Shown: positions 1 through 11,479, numbered from the stretch's first letter. The stretch is 64,000 nucleotides of DNA from Chionoecetes opilio (GCA_016584305.1 JACEEZ010019084.1:1-64000), one strand, 5' to 3'. Made by a program: numbers and translations. The notes: a model not told the origin generated them from the letters alone.

Positions 1-632
1 ATGCAAAATAAATCGTTAACTGAAGTACAGCAGGAAAATAATTTAGGTGTCATCATCAGTAATGATCTTAAAACCAGTCCGCATTGCCTAGCTGCCAGCA
101 AAAAGGCGAATATGATGTTGGACTTCATGAAACGCAACTTTGAACATAAAACTCCGGAAGTAATGACACGATTATACACGTCTTTGGTTAGGCCGCACCT
201 AGAATATGCCGTTCAATTCTGGTCGCCTTGTTTCGTAAAAGATCAAGCCAAATTAAAATCAGTGCAAAGAAGAGCAACCAAACAAATGCTATCTATGCGA
301 AATTCATCTTATGAAGAGAGACTGCGGAAACTTAATGTTTTCCTTAAAGGATCGTAGAATCCATGGGGACTTGATAGAAACCTTTAAGATCCTAAAAGGA
401 TTTGCTGTCATTAATCAAGAGAACCTATTCAAGCTTTCTTCTCAAGTGACAACAAGAAATAACGGTTTAAAAGTAAACGGTCAACGTTGCATCACTGATC
501 TCCGCAAAAATTATTTCAGTATTAGAGTTGTTGATCGATGGAACAAGTTTACCAGCAAATGTTGTCGAAGCCAGCACAATAACAACATTTAAAAACAAAC
601 TTGACGCGCACTGTAAAGTATATGGGTATTGA
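1..632 (+). pseudogene. RT C-terminal part of CR1-like LINE (two frameshifts)
   Basis: The three reading frames together spell the C-terminal thumb and tail of a CR1/Jockey-group reverse transcriptase. Visible landmarks are LGVIISNDL near the start, a SLVRPHLEYAVQFWSP block at about 180-230, VQRRATKQ at about 265-290, RRIHGDLIETFKILKG at about 352-400, and TRNNGLKV with a WNK motif near 540. The frame changes near 340 (frame 1 to frame 2) and again near 547, and the ORF ends at a TGA at about 630. The catalytic YADD part lies outside the window. With two frameshifts in 630 bases the copy is not functional. Calls of frameshift versus sequencing error cannot be separated here. Confidence 0.75.
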
Positions 633-895
633 TAGTGCCCTGCGAATTCATATCATAGTCCCCCAGATCGATTAGTGTTAGTGGTAATTGTAGTTAGTAT
701 AATTCATATCCTATCATTCTTCACTACGAAATTTCCATGTTCCTATATTCTTTAGGGACATGGTTTCATTTTCCAACTGTCCTCTTACATGTAATTGATA
801 GTTAGTAGTATGTAGTTCAACAGATACCATAGTTATGGACCAATAGGTCTAATGGTGTCTGTTAATCATATGTTTTCCTATGTATTCCTCCTCCT
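1..895 (+). mobile_element. CR1-like LINE, 3' end
   Basis: This is the 3' portion of a non-LTR retrotransposon that runs off the left edge of the window. It holds the last part of the reverse transcriptase ORF, then about 260 bases of untranslated tail with short degenerate direct repeats (a stretch around 820-895 resembles the 3' tails of arthropod CR1-like elements). The clade rests on the layout of the RT C-terminal segment. The exact 3' end is uncertain; 895 is where the sequence stops looking like a tail. Confidence 0.7.
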
Positions 896-1065
896 GCTGT
901 AGATGTCCCCTGAAGGAAGTTGAAGTACCAGGGAGAGCCATCAGACGCGGCCATGACTATGCAAGGCAAAGCTGATTGAAAATGTTGCTGCATGCTCGTG
1001 AAGGTGATAAGAAGAAGAGGAGGAGGAGAAGGGAAAAAGAGGAAAGAGAGAGGAGGGTGTCTTGC

Positions 1066-1120
1066 TTTGTGTGTGTGTGTGTGGTGTGTGGTATAGTGTG
1101 TGCGTGTGTGTGTGTTTTGG

Positions 1121-1151
<31 letters not shown>

Positions 1152-1265
1152 TGTGTGTGTGGGTGGGTGTGGTGTGTGTGTGTGTGTGGTGTGTGTGTGT
1201 GTGTGTGTGGTTGTGTGTGTGTGTGTTTTGTGTGTGTGTGTTTGTGTGTGTGGTCGTGTGTGTTT
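1066..1265. repeat. (GT)n microsatellite, interrupted
   Basis: About 200 bases of GT dinucleotides with scattered GG, TTT and GC interruptions. ORFs of Cys/Val reported across it are an artefact of the repeat. Confidence 0.95.
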
Positions 1266-1517
1266 TTTACATCACAAGGAACTAATGGTCAAGGGCAGAA
1301 CAAAAAATGGGTAAAAATAAAGCCCGTTTAGTTGCCAGCCCTATAAAGAAGACAGTAAGAGAATAAAAAAAAAAAAGAGGGGTGAGCCAATTTAGTTCGG
1401 GCTTACGACTTGGGTATGGTTGAGTTAGTATTTTGTGTGTATGGGGGGGGGGGGGTCCAGATGTTTCCATGAGATTACCCTGTGTGTGTGGTTTTTTTTG
1501 TGTGTGTGAGTGTGTAT
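1266..1517. other. Unassigned spacer
   Basis: No gene is visible. The stretch contains a purine run at 1361-1382, a G run at 1443-1455 and a short GT tract at its right end. Confidence 0.6.
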
Positions 1518-1824
1518 TCATCTAGTTGGGTTTTTATCTAGTTGCATTTTACAGGTCCAAAGCGACGGCACGTATGGGCCCCGTCTCCATATCAACATTT
1601 GTATCACTCATCCTTGGTTGTTATTTGTTGGCCCGAAGCCATCACCCGGGAGGCGGGTCACAAACCCCCGGTTAACACCCGGTACCCATTCACTGTAGGT
1701 GACAGGGGCTCGGGTTTTTTTTTAAGAAGACCGCTCGTCTGTCTTCGCTCCGCCCGGGGATCGAACCCAGGGACTTCTCGGTTTGTGAGCCGAGCGTGCT
1801 ACCCCTTTACACTACGGAGTTCCC
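1518..1824 (-). mobile_element. tRNA-derived SINE, copy 1
   Basis: Read on the minus strand, 1824 to about 1747 resembles a tRNA. It has an A-box-like segment (TAGTGTAAAGGGGTAG), an anticodon-like arm with CTCAC in the loop (position suggests CAC, valine), and a B box GGTTCGATCC at 1758-1767. A tRNA-unrelated body follows down to 1518, shared with the copy at 1950-2240. RNA polymerase III would initiate at the 1824 end. No acceptor-stem pairing or CCA-ready end is seen, so this is a SINE and not a tRNA gene. Confidence 0.8.
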
Positions 1825-1837
1825 CCCCCCCCCCCCC

Positions 1838-1949
1838 GTGTGTGTGTGTGTGTGTGGTATGCGTGTGTGTGCGTTGGGTGTGTGTGGTGTGTGTGTGTGT
1901 GTTGTGTGGTGTGTTTTGTGTGTGTGTGTATGTGTGTTTTGTGTGTAAT
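1838..1949. repeat. (GT)n microsatellite
   Basis: An interrupted GT tract preceded by a C run at 1821-1837. It separates the two SINE copies. Confidence 0.95.
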
Positions 1950-2240
1950 CATCATCTCATCTAGTTGTATTATACAGGGCCAGAGCGACGCTCGTATGGC
2001 TCCGTCTCCATATCAACATTTTTCATTTCATCCTTAGTGCTTAGTTTTGGCCGAAGCCAGCACCCCCGGGGAAGCAGGACACAAACCCAGGCTAACAAAC
2101 CCCGGGACCCATTCACTGCTGGGTGAACAGGGGCTCGGGTTTTAAGGAAAAAAGCCATCTGTTTCTGCTCCGCCCCGGGATGAACCGGGGAAATCCCGGT
2201 TGTGAACCCAGGTGGGTACCCCTACACTACGGAGTACCCT
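1950..2240 (-). mobile_element. tRNA-derived SINE, copy 2
   Basis: Same family and same strand as copy 1. Shared blocks include the 3' end (tctagttg... then acagg), the ATATCAACATTT block near 2015, the GGCTCGGGTTTT block near 2133, and the tRNA-like head at 2167-2238. The B box is damaged (a base is missing from the GATCGAACC complement). Divergence from copy 1 is high and many differences are run-length changes. Confidence 0.75.
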
Positions 2241-2246
2241 TCGTGG

Positions 2247-2310
2247 GGTGTGTGTGTGTGTGCCCTTTTGTGTGTGTGTGTGCCTGCAATATGTGTGTGT
2301 GTGTGTGTGT

Positions 2311-2346
<36 letters not shown>

Positions 2347-2434
2347 TGTGTGTGTGTGTGTGTGGGGTGTGTGTTGTGTGGTGTGTGGGGTTGTGTGTGT
2401 GTGTGGTGTGGTGTGTGTGTGTTTGGTGTGTGTC
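2247..2434. repeat. (GT)n microsatellite
   Basis: An interrupted GT tract that adjoins the SINE copy 2 head on the left and the 3' tail of the RTE-like LINE on the right. Confidence 0.95.
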
Positions 2435-2469
2435 ATCGTTGTGGGTATCAATCAATCAATCATTGGGGA

Positions 2470-4530
2470 CATACGCCGGGGGGGGGCGTCGCCTCGCCCA
2501 CCCTACGACGCCACTCCCGGGGGTTTAAACCCCGCGCGAGTTCCCCTGCAGGCTCCTTTCCCATACCAAGCAGCTCTCGACAAGAAACATCAACTTGCCC
2601 CAGCCACGAGCCTTGTGGGCCCCCCTTGGCCTCCTCCACGCCGGGGGTCTCCTACGAAAAACCCCGAGGGAAGGTTTCCGTTTAGGGTACCCCCGTGCCC
2701 CCATCCCCATATACCCCGAATTTTGGCGCCTGACGGAACTTGCAGGTAATGGGCCCCTTCGTTTCCAGTCTCACGGTTGCAATCGCTGTTTTTTGAAAAA
2801 CGTAATAATCCCACCCGATACCACATGTTTCCTGCGAAGACATAATACCAAAGGCATTGATTCGTCTCCAATTTAACTATTTAGTGTCCAGTTAAAAACC
2901 CCCATAGGGGTAAGACGGGGGATCACAAGGACTTTGAAGATCCGGATTTTTTGCCCTTTTCCGGCACGGGTCCCGCAACGCCAAATACTTCCGCTGAGCG
3001 AGTCCATAACCCCGGGGGCTATCCCCAATCCGCCGTAAGACTTCTTGACGTGACCCGCCGTCATTATGGCCCGCGCTACCAGGGTATGAAAAACTTTCCA
3101 AAAATCTCAAGGGTCCTCCCCAACACGCATAAAACGGGGATTTTACTGTTTATCTAGAAAGTCCCCAAGTACCTGGACCTTGGTTTTGAGCAAGGAGCCC
3201 TCAAGTCCCAAAGGCTTTGCCTCCTCGGGCACCCGCCCCCGAGACCCCATCCCCAGGACCCAGCAAATCAGAAAAAAATTACTGCATCATCGGAAAAAAG
3301 CAAGATCAGTGATTTTGGTGTTGCCGAGGGAAAATTGCTCCACAGTATTTTGATTAAAACCCTTTGCCCAAAAATGCCCAGTCCCCATACAAGCTTTTTG
3401 GAAAAAGTGATGGGGAAAGGGGAGCACCCCTGCCTCACTCCGTATTCACGGGAAAAGAAGCTGGATACACCTGCCCCCCCCCACTTCACAGCACTCTCGC
3501 CCCAGAAACAGACCAGTTATAAACCCAAATAGTCCTTGCGGGGAATCCCTCAAAAGCGAGAAACCCCAGAGTGCCCTCACGATCCCACTGAGCCCAAAGG
3601 GCCTTCTTGAGTAAAACCATAGGGGGCAACCCACCCCCGTCAAAAAACCACGTCGGCTTTCCCCAAAAGGGCACGAAGCGTTTTGGGAAATACGGCCCGT
3701 TGTTAAACTTACCAGGCGGGGAACCCAGGGACTCCCTGGGGTTCTGAGGTTCACCAGATGACTGCGAATTGTGTCAGAAAATTAGATGGGAAAAGCCCTT
3801 TCCCCTGGTAACTGGGGCAGTGAAAATCCCGGGGAAAATTGGGTTGCAGTCCTCCCCCGGCCCCCTTTCCCTTTCCAGATAGGGACGACCAGCCCCTTTT
3901 CCAGTCAGGAGGAATGGTCCCTGATTCCCAACAGGGCAGCCCGGACAGAAATGAAACCGCGGTCAGGGCCTTCACCCCCAGCTTTAAAGAGCTCCGCATT
4001 TGTTTATTAAAAAACCCAGTTTTTTCCCACCCTTCAATTTTGTACAGCCTCCTGACTCGTAAAGAGAGGGTGCCGGTTTTCAATGGGAGGATCGGCTTCC
4101 ACTGCCTGAACCCAGTGGTGGAAGTGCTCATTGGAGGGCCCCCCCCGTGAAAAAACCCCCCCAAATACTCAGCCCAACGGCCATCCCCCCCCCAAAAGGC
4201 CCGACACGAGGCCCCCAAATCGCGTTCGAAAAAGCACCGCCCGAGAAGGGGGGATTTGGGAAACGGAGTTTTCCCCAGGGTCGGTAGGCGGGTGGGAAAG
4301 GTCTTTAGCTTTAAAAATGCCCCCTCCCCCCAAACCCTTTTCAGCGAGACTCCCGACAACCTCTCCTTGTCTTTTAGCAGAGTTCTAGTCCCCCCCCGGG
4401 GAAAAGAGCCCTGTCCCCTGCCCCGGTTCCCCAGGCCAGCCTGGCAGCGCGCCCTCCCCCTCGATTTTCCCCAGGGGTTCCGTCGAGAAAAAACCCAAAC
4501 CGCCCTTGGGACCGGGGGGCGGCCCCCCAA
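2470..4530 (-). pseudogene. RTE-like reverse transcriptase and C-terminal domain (degenerate)
   Basis: Reading the minus strand, 3751-4530 contains the RT entry block GTIPPDWKRG followed by a KGKG motif near 3850-3890. Next comes an ALWAQWDREGTLG / GIPARTIW-type block at 3500-3620 (palm motif A region). Then GVRQGC with SDDAVIFF at 3290-3440 covers the catalytic motif, where the usual FADD reads FSDD. Downstream, GVMDSLSGSIWRC at about 3000 and RRPRG / WRLARGD-like blocks at 2560-2720 form the C-terminal domain, and the ORF ends just before the ATTG tail. Frames change every 100-300 bases. The identification is firm, activity is excluded. Confidence 0.78.
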
Positions 4531-4532
4531 AT

Positions 4533-5728
4533 TTACACCCCTTGGAAGCCTGTAATTTTCACTTTTTGAAGGTATCCCACATTTCTACAGGATCTCGAGA
4601 GCACGAGCACATAAAACCGATTTTGAGACGCCACCGCCAACTTATGGCACATGTAAAAAACCTTCATTTTCCCAAAGATGAAACACAGTATGGTTACCTC
4701 GGTTTTCTTTGGACTTGACTTTTGAAGTTTAAGTGTAGCAACAACAAGTCGGTGATCTGTTCCAAAAAACTCCCCACTCCGGAAAAAAAAAACCCTTGCA
4801 GTTCTGGAGGATCCTCCAACGGGGTACAAACGAGGATGGGGGTCGACCCCTTTAGCTACCCCCCGGCATTACTATCCCATGTCTGGGCGGGGCGGGCTCT
4901 GGTCTCTGATCCCAAGGGAACCTGAAATTCTAAACCCTTTCCCTGGACTTTGCAAAGTTCAGAAGCAGAGAAAACTGTTGGGTTTTGGTCCCGGGGAGCC
5001 AGGGGGACCGACATTTCAACTCGTACCCAAATCTCTCACAGTGCCGGGTAGTAGCATTGAAGGCCCAAGACAATGAGTGGTCCCGAGGAGGACATGGTGT
5101 AATAAGGGGCCGATTTTGGGGTAGAAAATCCCCCTTTTCCCCTTTATTTTTAAACGCACCCCGTAGGAGGTACACTGCAAAAAGGGGAAAATAAAAACCA
5201 GAGTTGTTTTTCCCCCCACCCGCTTTTAAACGCCTCATCAACCCGGAAAGAACCCCTTCAACAATAAAGGTTTCAGTTTGTGGAAAAACCCCTATATACC
5301 CCCAAAACCCCCGGTGACCATTGACAGCCGGACCAGTGTAGGTGAAAACCCCCCACTGTTAGTTCGCCACTGCCGGGCCTCCTCGTTCTCAGAGGTCCCA
5401 CTATATCCACCCTCAGCCTATTTGAGCTCGCCGATAGGAGAGGTAGTCGATATCGTCTGAGAGGCTCAAAAACGTTCCACGAGCCCCCCACGAAAAAACC
5501 CTCTGGGGTTTTGATCCCGGGGATTTGATTCGAGGGGGCAGGCCCCGCCTCTGCACCCCCCCGGGCCCAACCCCCATAAAAAAAAAGTTGGGCTGGGGGG
5601 CCCCCTACCACTGATTTAGAAGTGGGGATTCCCGAGGGCTTTCCCCCGCCTCGTCCATGGGCAGGCCCCCCCTCCCCTGCTTTTTTCGGCATAGGGGGGG
5701 TTTGGGCATGGTGGGGCCCCCCCCCCAA
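4533..5728 (-). pseudogene. RTE-like endonuclease domain (degenerate)
   Basis: Fragments in several frames match the N-terminal endonuclease of RTE-type ORF2. Near 5430-5330 the frame reads SSNRLRVDIVG and then RRPGSGELTVGGF, the usual segment before the first catalytic residues. Near 4960 it reads SSLLLNFAKSR-like sequence, and near 4790-4700 a block with GTDHRLVVATLKL contains the conserved DH pair that closes the fold. The enzyme would nick target DNA to prime reverse transcription. No frame stays open over the whole domain, so it is inactive as written. Start and end are approximate. Confidence 0.7.
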
Positions 5729-5960
5729 GGCAAAACCGGGTGGGGGGGGGGGATTACGGCGCCCCCGGCCCCCCTACCTTTTACTATGTTTGTGGTATTT
5801 ATTTTTTACGGGGAAAGGGGTTTGGAAAACCCCCCCCCCCCCCCCCAACCCCAATCTATGTCAGGGATTGGCCTTACTGCTCCCCGGGGCCAGGGACCCC
5901 AGAAACCCCCTGTAGGGATAACCCCCCCAGGCCCCCACTATTTTAACCCTAGCTGGGAAT

Positions 5961-6300
5961 AGGAGTGATTTGAGGGGTGAAAAAAGAAAAAAAATGTCGA
6001 TTTTTGAAGAGAACCTGTTGACCCCTTGGGCCTTATGGTTCTCCCCTTTTCTCTCCCCTCCCCTCTTCCAAACTTCCCTTTTTATCCTCCTCCTAAACCC
6101 TTTTTTCTCCCCTTTCCCCCTCCTCCTCCTCCTCCTCCTCCTCCTCCTCCCCTCCTCCCCCTCCCTTCCTCCTCCCCCCCCCCCCCTTTCTCCTCCCCCT
6201 CCCCCTCCTTCCTCCTCCTCCTTCCCCCTTTATCTCCATCCCCTTTCCCACTTTTTCCCTTTTCGTTTTCTTCCTCATTTTGTAAAAAAGGGAAAATGTC
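5961..6300. repeat. Pyrimidine-rich (CCT)n tract
   Basis: C/T-rich on the plus strand, with perfect CTC triplets at about 6121-6150. The Pro/Leu/Ser ORFs across it are compositional. Confidence 0.9.
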
Positions 6301-8561
6301 TTCACTTTTTTGAGGATCATATTTCTTACTAATTCCCTTTGACATTTTTTTTTTAAAAAACACCTTTCCTTTTCCCTTTTTCCCTTTTTTTTTTCTTTTA
6401 CTTTTTAACTTCATTTTTCCTAATCCTATTCCTTCTCACACTTCTGTTCCTTTCCTCCACTTTTTTTTATTTTGTCATTTTAAAACAAAAAAAAGGGTTT
6501 AAATAATTGGATGGAAAATTTTAATTGTTACAAACTTACACTGAAATGGGGTAATGCCCCCGTCAGTATGAGTGTTATGAGGGGACCTTTCCCCCACACC
6601 CCCCTGCCTCTCAACACACCTTCCCACCCTCATTAAAAACACCCCACAGCAAGCCAGCTATAGAAGCTTGGGGGACTATAGGGGGGGGAGATGCTTTTTT
6701 ATTCCTTTTTTTTTATTAGTTATTATTCAGTTTTTCCTTTTTTCAAGGGGTATATTTAAATTTTTATTTTTTATTTTTTCGGTTTCCCCTTTCCCATTTT
6801 TGGTTTTTTAATTCACTCCTTTTCCCTTCACCTTATCGTCTTCCACTTTGTCTTTTATTTTTTTATAAATTTATATTTTTTTATCGTCTTAAATTTCATT
6901 ATTTTCCCCCCTTTTCCCCCTGCCCTTTATCTTTTACCTATTCACTTTTTCCCCTTTTTTTTTTTTTTTTTTTAAAGGGGCTATTTTGCATATTTTTTAA
7001 TTCCCTTCGTTTTCTTACCCTTTTTTCTGTCCTATAAAATTAAACTTTTTACTACTCCTTTCCTCTTTTAAATTTTATTTTTTTTTACTTTGCTCTTACT
7101 TTTTTTTTTACATTTTTTTTACCTTTCCCCTTTGATGTCCCCCATTTTGCTTTTCGCTACTTCCCAAACCCTTAAATTTTTTTTCCCTTCCCTTACTTAT
7201 TTTTCCCTTGCAATATATTATATTATTACTTATTAATTGTATTATTTTCTAATTGTCAATTTTTACTCTATCCCTTTTATTCTTTTTTTTCCCCTTTTTT
7301 TAAAACTTCTTTTTCTCTTCCCCCCTTTTATTTTCTTTCCCCCTGGTTTATATCTCCTTGTGCGTCAAATCTTGTTTTGTACCTTTCCCCCACGAGCCCT
7401 TTCCCCCCACCTCCCCGTCTTTAAATTTTCCCCCCCCCTTCCCCGGTTTTGGCAACGGCCAAGTTTATTTAATTCCTTTTTGTCCCAAACTTTTTTCTTT
7501 ATAGCAAAGCGGGGTTACCTTTTGGGGGCCCGGTCAAAAAAGGGTTTGTTCTCTTTTGTCAAAAATTTCCTTTTTTTTTCAGGGTTTTTGTGGAGGTATT
7601 TTTTGAGCCTGTTCCCCCCGGATTTTGGGAAAACCCCTATTTTTTTAAAATTTTTGGAGCTTTAAATTTTTTTAAAATTTTATCGGGAGAAGAAAAGTTG
7701 CGGAGTGTTTGAAAAACTTTGGGTTTTTGGGTTTTATTCGATCTTTGTACTTTGATCAAGGAAAAATTTTTAATTTTTGATTGCTTTTTGTTTTTGGGAA
7801 AAATATACTTAAAAAGAGAAAGGGTTTTGTTATTTGGTTTTTTTTCAAGCGCCTCTTTTTTTCGTCTTCTCCCTTAAACTTTTTTTTCCCCATCTTCTTC
7901 TTTTCCTCCTATTTCTTCCTTTCCCCTTCTTTCCTCAGCTTATCAAAAGTTTTGCGGCCCCCTTTTTATTTTCCTTTTCCTCCCCTATACTACCCCCAAA
8001 AATATACTTTCTATACCCCCTAAACTACTTTCTTTTTTACTACACTAACTACTACTACACTACAATAATACTACTACAATTCCCACTACTAAACTACTAC
8101 CCACTACTTTCTACGAAAAAACTTTCTAACTACTAGTTATACACTTTTGCTTTCTACCATCACTACCCTACTACAACATTTTATACCCCCCAGTCTTCAC
8201 CCCTAGTCTTTGTTGTCATTCTCCCGGCCATAAACCTCATCCCCTTTTCATTCTACTACTAGGGTTTCCCCTCTTCCTTTTTTCCCGCTCTTTTTATACC
8301 ATCCCCTTTTTTTATTAATACTACAACATAACCAATACTTACTGCCTTTTCCCCCTCTTCCCTCCTGCACTCCTACCGAAGCAGGGGCAGGGCCCTTACA
8401 ATGATATTTTTTTCCCCGTGAAACCTCCCCCTCTGCCCGTGAAAAAGGGATTTCAAGGCCCGGGGCCAAATTTAATTTCCCGTATTGGCCCCCTTTCCCT
8501 TTAGTCCTGGGGTGTCCCCCTTTTTTTCCCCCTACCTTCCCTTCCCTTTTTTCCAACCCTA
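6301..8561. other. T-rich low-complexity DNA, no gene seen
   Basis: Long T runs, C runs and short A/C triplets (ACTACTACT near 8040-8110). No ORF here has a believable amino-acid composition. Phe/Leu/Pro-rich frames at 7237-7665 and 7781-8136 only reflect poly-T and poly-C. The block also has the run-length irregularity seen in the RTE copy. Confidence 0.6.
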
Positions 8562-8959
8562 TTCATACATACGTGAAATCTTGTTAATAAAAAATTTTAC
8601 ATTTTTCGATATGCAATAATACTTGTTAATAATTTTCCTTTAAAGAAGAATAGATTTTTTGAAAAAAGGGCGTTAAACCAAAAATTTACAGGGGTAAATA
8701 ATTGAGCACGGGTATATTTTTCTATTTAAATTTGACAAATGACAAATGTGACATGAACGTTTTTTAGACCCCGCAAAATCGCAATGTGTTTTAATAGAAG
8801 AATACCCGTGCTCAATTTAATTTTTTCCCGAAAATATTTGGGTTTCGCCCTTTTTACAAAAAGCTATTCTTTTTTGAGGAAATAAATTTACAAGTATTAT
8901 TGCACATCGGGAAAATGTTTTCAATTTTTCATTTAAAAAGAATGTCACGTATGTATGAA
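8562..8959. mobile_element. Palindromic foldback / MITE-like element
   Basis: Two long inverted arms: 8562-8726 and 8793-8959. The outermost bases TTCATACATACGTGA on the left are mirrored by TCACGTATGTATGAA on the right, and internal anchors GCAATAATACTTGT and TTGAGCACGGGTAT recur in reverse complement. The 66-base loop does not continue the symmetry. There is no ORF. The size and near-complete terminal inverted repeats suit a foldback element or MITE mobilised by an unseen transposase. I could not define a target-site duplication. Confidence 0.75.
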
Positions 8960-10070
8960 AATTAAAATTTTCTACATTTTTGGGGTTTTCCCCAAAAAAA
9001 CCAACAATCTGGTTGGGGGATTTGGTTTAAATTTGGGTTTTATCCCTTTTAAAAATGAACTATTGAACCCCCAGGAAAATCGACCCTGAATAAATAATGT
9101 CCAGCTTAACGAGATCTACCCCCATGCATATATCCGTACTTTCTTAGCAAATTAAGTTTTTGAGATATAATATGTTTTTTGACCGTTACAAAACTTTGAT
9201 TTATTGGATTATTTATTGATGAAATTTTAATCAGTTTATACCAGAGGGACCACAGTTGCAGGCTGAATCGTTACTAATTTGTACCGTTTTCGCCTAGCTA
9301 ATACGGTTCTTGAGATATGAATGAAAATGTGTTCTTCACGACATTTTACAAGGTTAGATTTAGATTTGTCTTCAAAATTTGGCCTAATTTTTTTTTCACC
9401 AAACTTTAATGACACTTGGTTCCTATTCGTTTTCGTATGTGCTGATCACGAATCTGGTCTTAGTTTTCGTTTCTTTGTTTTTAAATATTTTTTTGAGCCG
9501 GTATCAGCTTATTTATCCTCGTAAACATAATCTGTTACGCCTTTTGCGCCCGTTTGCTGCTATTATCTTCAGAATATATGTAAATACACAGCAAATAAAC
9601 ATATAAGAACCCAGGCTATACTTACGTAGGACAGAGTAAAAGCAAGTTTCTTCCACCATACGGTGTGTTGCTGCGCGCGGGTTTTCTTTGGGTCTACCTT
9701 AAAACTCCTCAAAACTCCTCAATTTAGGACACTTGAATCGGAGTGCGGGAGTGGAGCACAGTTGGTGAATATGCTTCCCTACCACGCACATTATTGCCTA
9801 GACGTACACGTTTTCACATCATGTTCATAAGTGAATGGTTTTCCTGCGGCCTCGACAAAGAACGTCAATTACTGCCTGTCGCCTCCCACGGTCCTACCCC
9901 TCCGCTCCTCCCTCCCACTGTACCCTCTCTCCCCCCCTATCTGACCCTCTCCCCCCACCCTTCCCCCTGCCTGTCTCCCGCCTGCTCCCTTCTCTCCCTT
10001 TCCCCCTCCACCTCCTGATCCTAATAACTCACTGACGAAAACTGCACGTGTGTATGCGCCCATTAGTCTT

Positions 10071-10074
<4 letters not shown>
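8960..10074. other. Unassigned unique-looking DNA
   Basis: AT-rich, no recognisable ORF or RNA. It includes a doubled ctcaaaactc unit at about 9703-9720 and a C-rich stretch at 9890-10015. Confidence 0.5.
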
Positions 10075-10075
<1 letters not shown>

Positions 10076-10139
<64 letters not shown>

Positions 10140-10200
10140 AGAGGAGAGGAGAGAGAGAGAGGAGACGAGAGGAGATGAGAGAGAGAGAGGAGAGGAGCGG
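10076..10200. repeat. (GA)n microsatellite
   Basis: Pure GA at 10077-10134, then GA with GG and GAC interruptions. Confidence 0.95.
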
Positions 10201-10498
10201 GGGGGTTAGGTAGTACATGTGTGTGTGAGCGTGAGTGTGCGTGTCTTGTCATGTTTTCTCCAGTCATTGTGTTATCTCATATCCTTGTTTGTTCTACCTC
10301 ATTGTTTAATTTATTTATTTGTCCTCTTACACATGTATGCGTATTATTTTCTCATTTCTCCATTTATTTCCCTATTTTTTCATTTCTAACCTACATTTTC
10401 TTTCTACTGTTTATTTATAATTACTATTTATATATATTTATTACTCCTATATGTTTATCCACGTCTCTAGACACCAAACCTCCTTTTTCTTAAAACCA

Positions 10499-10560
10499 CG
10501 AACCCTCCTCCTCCTCCTCCTCCTCTCTCCTCTCCTCCTCCTCCTCTTCCTCCTCCTTCG
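10499..10560. repeat. (CTC)n tract
   Basis: Short CTC/CCT trinucleotide tract on the plus strand. Confidence 0.9.
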
Positions 10561-10689
10561 TCCCCAGAGCTACAAATACCACATCCCAATGCTTCCCGTG
10601 ACCGCGTCAGTAAGTGTTATTGTTGCCGTGGTATTGGAAGGGGGAAAGAAGAAGGCGAGAGAGCTAGTGGGACGGCTCTGTAGGATTGA

Positions 10690-10992
10690 TTGGCTTGAGA
10701 GAAGGGAGGGAAGGATGGAAAGATTTGCTTGAAAAGGGAGGAAAGGATGGAAGAATTGGCTTGAGAAGGGAGGGAAGGATGGAGGGAAGGAAGGATGGAG
10801 GGAGGAAAGGATAGAGAGAGGGAAGGATGGAAGGATGGTGGGAGGGTGGGAAGGATGGATAGATGGAAGGATGGAGGGAAGGATAGAGGGAGGGAAGGAT
10901 GGATGGATGGATGGAAGGATAGAGGGAGGAAAGGATGGAGGGGTGGAGGGAGGAAAGGAAGGATGGAGGGTGGGAAGATAGAGGGAGGGATG
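10690..10992. repeat. GGAA/GGAT purine minisatellite
   Basis: About 300 bases built from GGGAAGGATGGA-type units of varying length. Ser/Pro/His ORFs on the minus strand here are artefacts. Confidence 0.92.
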
Positions 10993-11386
10993 AAGGTGCT
11001 ACATCTGCTGTGGGGATCATGTTTATGTGTTCTTTTTTCTGAACTGTCCCTCATGATTTTTTCTCCCGTTTATTTATGTTCTCATTTAGCTTGCGCGACG
11101 TTTTCCTGCATTTCTATTTTTTGCTGGTTTATTGAGCTTAAAAAAAAAAATTCGTTCCTCTATCACAGTAATTGGTGCTTTATAGGAGATCACCACATCT
11201 TTAAGGATACTCTGTCTCGTCTGCCACGCTCTATTAGTAGATGCAGTGATCATTGACGTCTCATTATCTCTTTTCACGCTTTTAAATCACTTATATATAT
11301 TGTTTAGCTAATGGTACTATACAATCACACTGTTGGAACATTAATAAGTGTTCAGTATTAAGAAATAGTATTGGTTGATGATAGTG
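10993..11386. other. Unassigned DNA
   Basis: No gene or repeat recognised between the purine minisatellite and the left arm of the large inverted repeat. Confidence 0.5.
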
Positions 11387-11479
11387 TGGATGTAGGTAGT
11401 GTTAGGTGACAGGAACTACCACGTGTAGGCCTCGCGGCCTCTTGTAGCTTCCTTATTTTTTATGTTCTTATGTTCTTAA
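11387..11479 (+). mobile_element. 3' end of a CR1-like LINE (same family as 23.7 and 63.1 kb)
   Basis: Only the last 90 bases of the element are here: the block ggtgacaggaactaccac, GTGTAGGCCTCGCGGCCTC and the TATGTTCTTATGTTCTTA tail. The same tail ends the copies at 23742 (minus) and about 63117 (plus). To the left the LINE similarity stops sharply at about 11387, which is also the outer edge of the giant inverted repeat. Confidence 0.8.

Larger units (their letters stand above)
2447..5960 (-). mobile_element. RTE-like LINE, nearly full length, minus strand
   Basis: A single minus-strand LINE reading from about 5960 (5') to 2447 (3'). Order on the element: apurinic-type endonuclease, long linker, reverse transcriptase, C-terminal domain, short 3' UTR. 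It ends in an (ATTG)n tail that appears as ATCAATCAATCAATC at 2447-2462 on the plus strand. A simple-repeat tail instead of poly(A) fits RTE-type elements. The copy is broken into many short frames by C, G, A and T run-length changes, which makes it GC-rich and full of homopolymers. The family assignment comes from conserved blocks described in the two ORF entries. Confidence 0.8.

Noticed and set aside
1747..1824. tRNA-Val gene on the minus strand
   Set aside because: A and B boxes are present, but a SINE body follows, there is a second degraded copy, and acceptor-stem pairing is not visible.
976..2528. Cys/Val-rich ORFs of up to 208 residues
   Set aside because: They run through (GT)n tracts and continue into SINE and LINE DNA without a family match.
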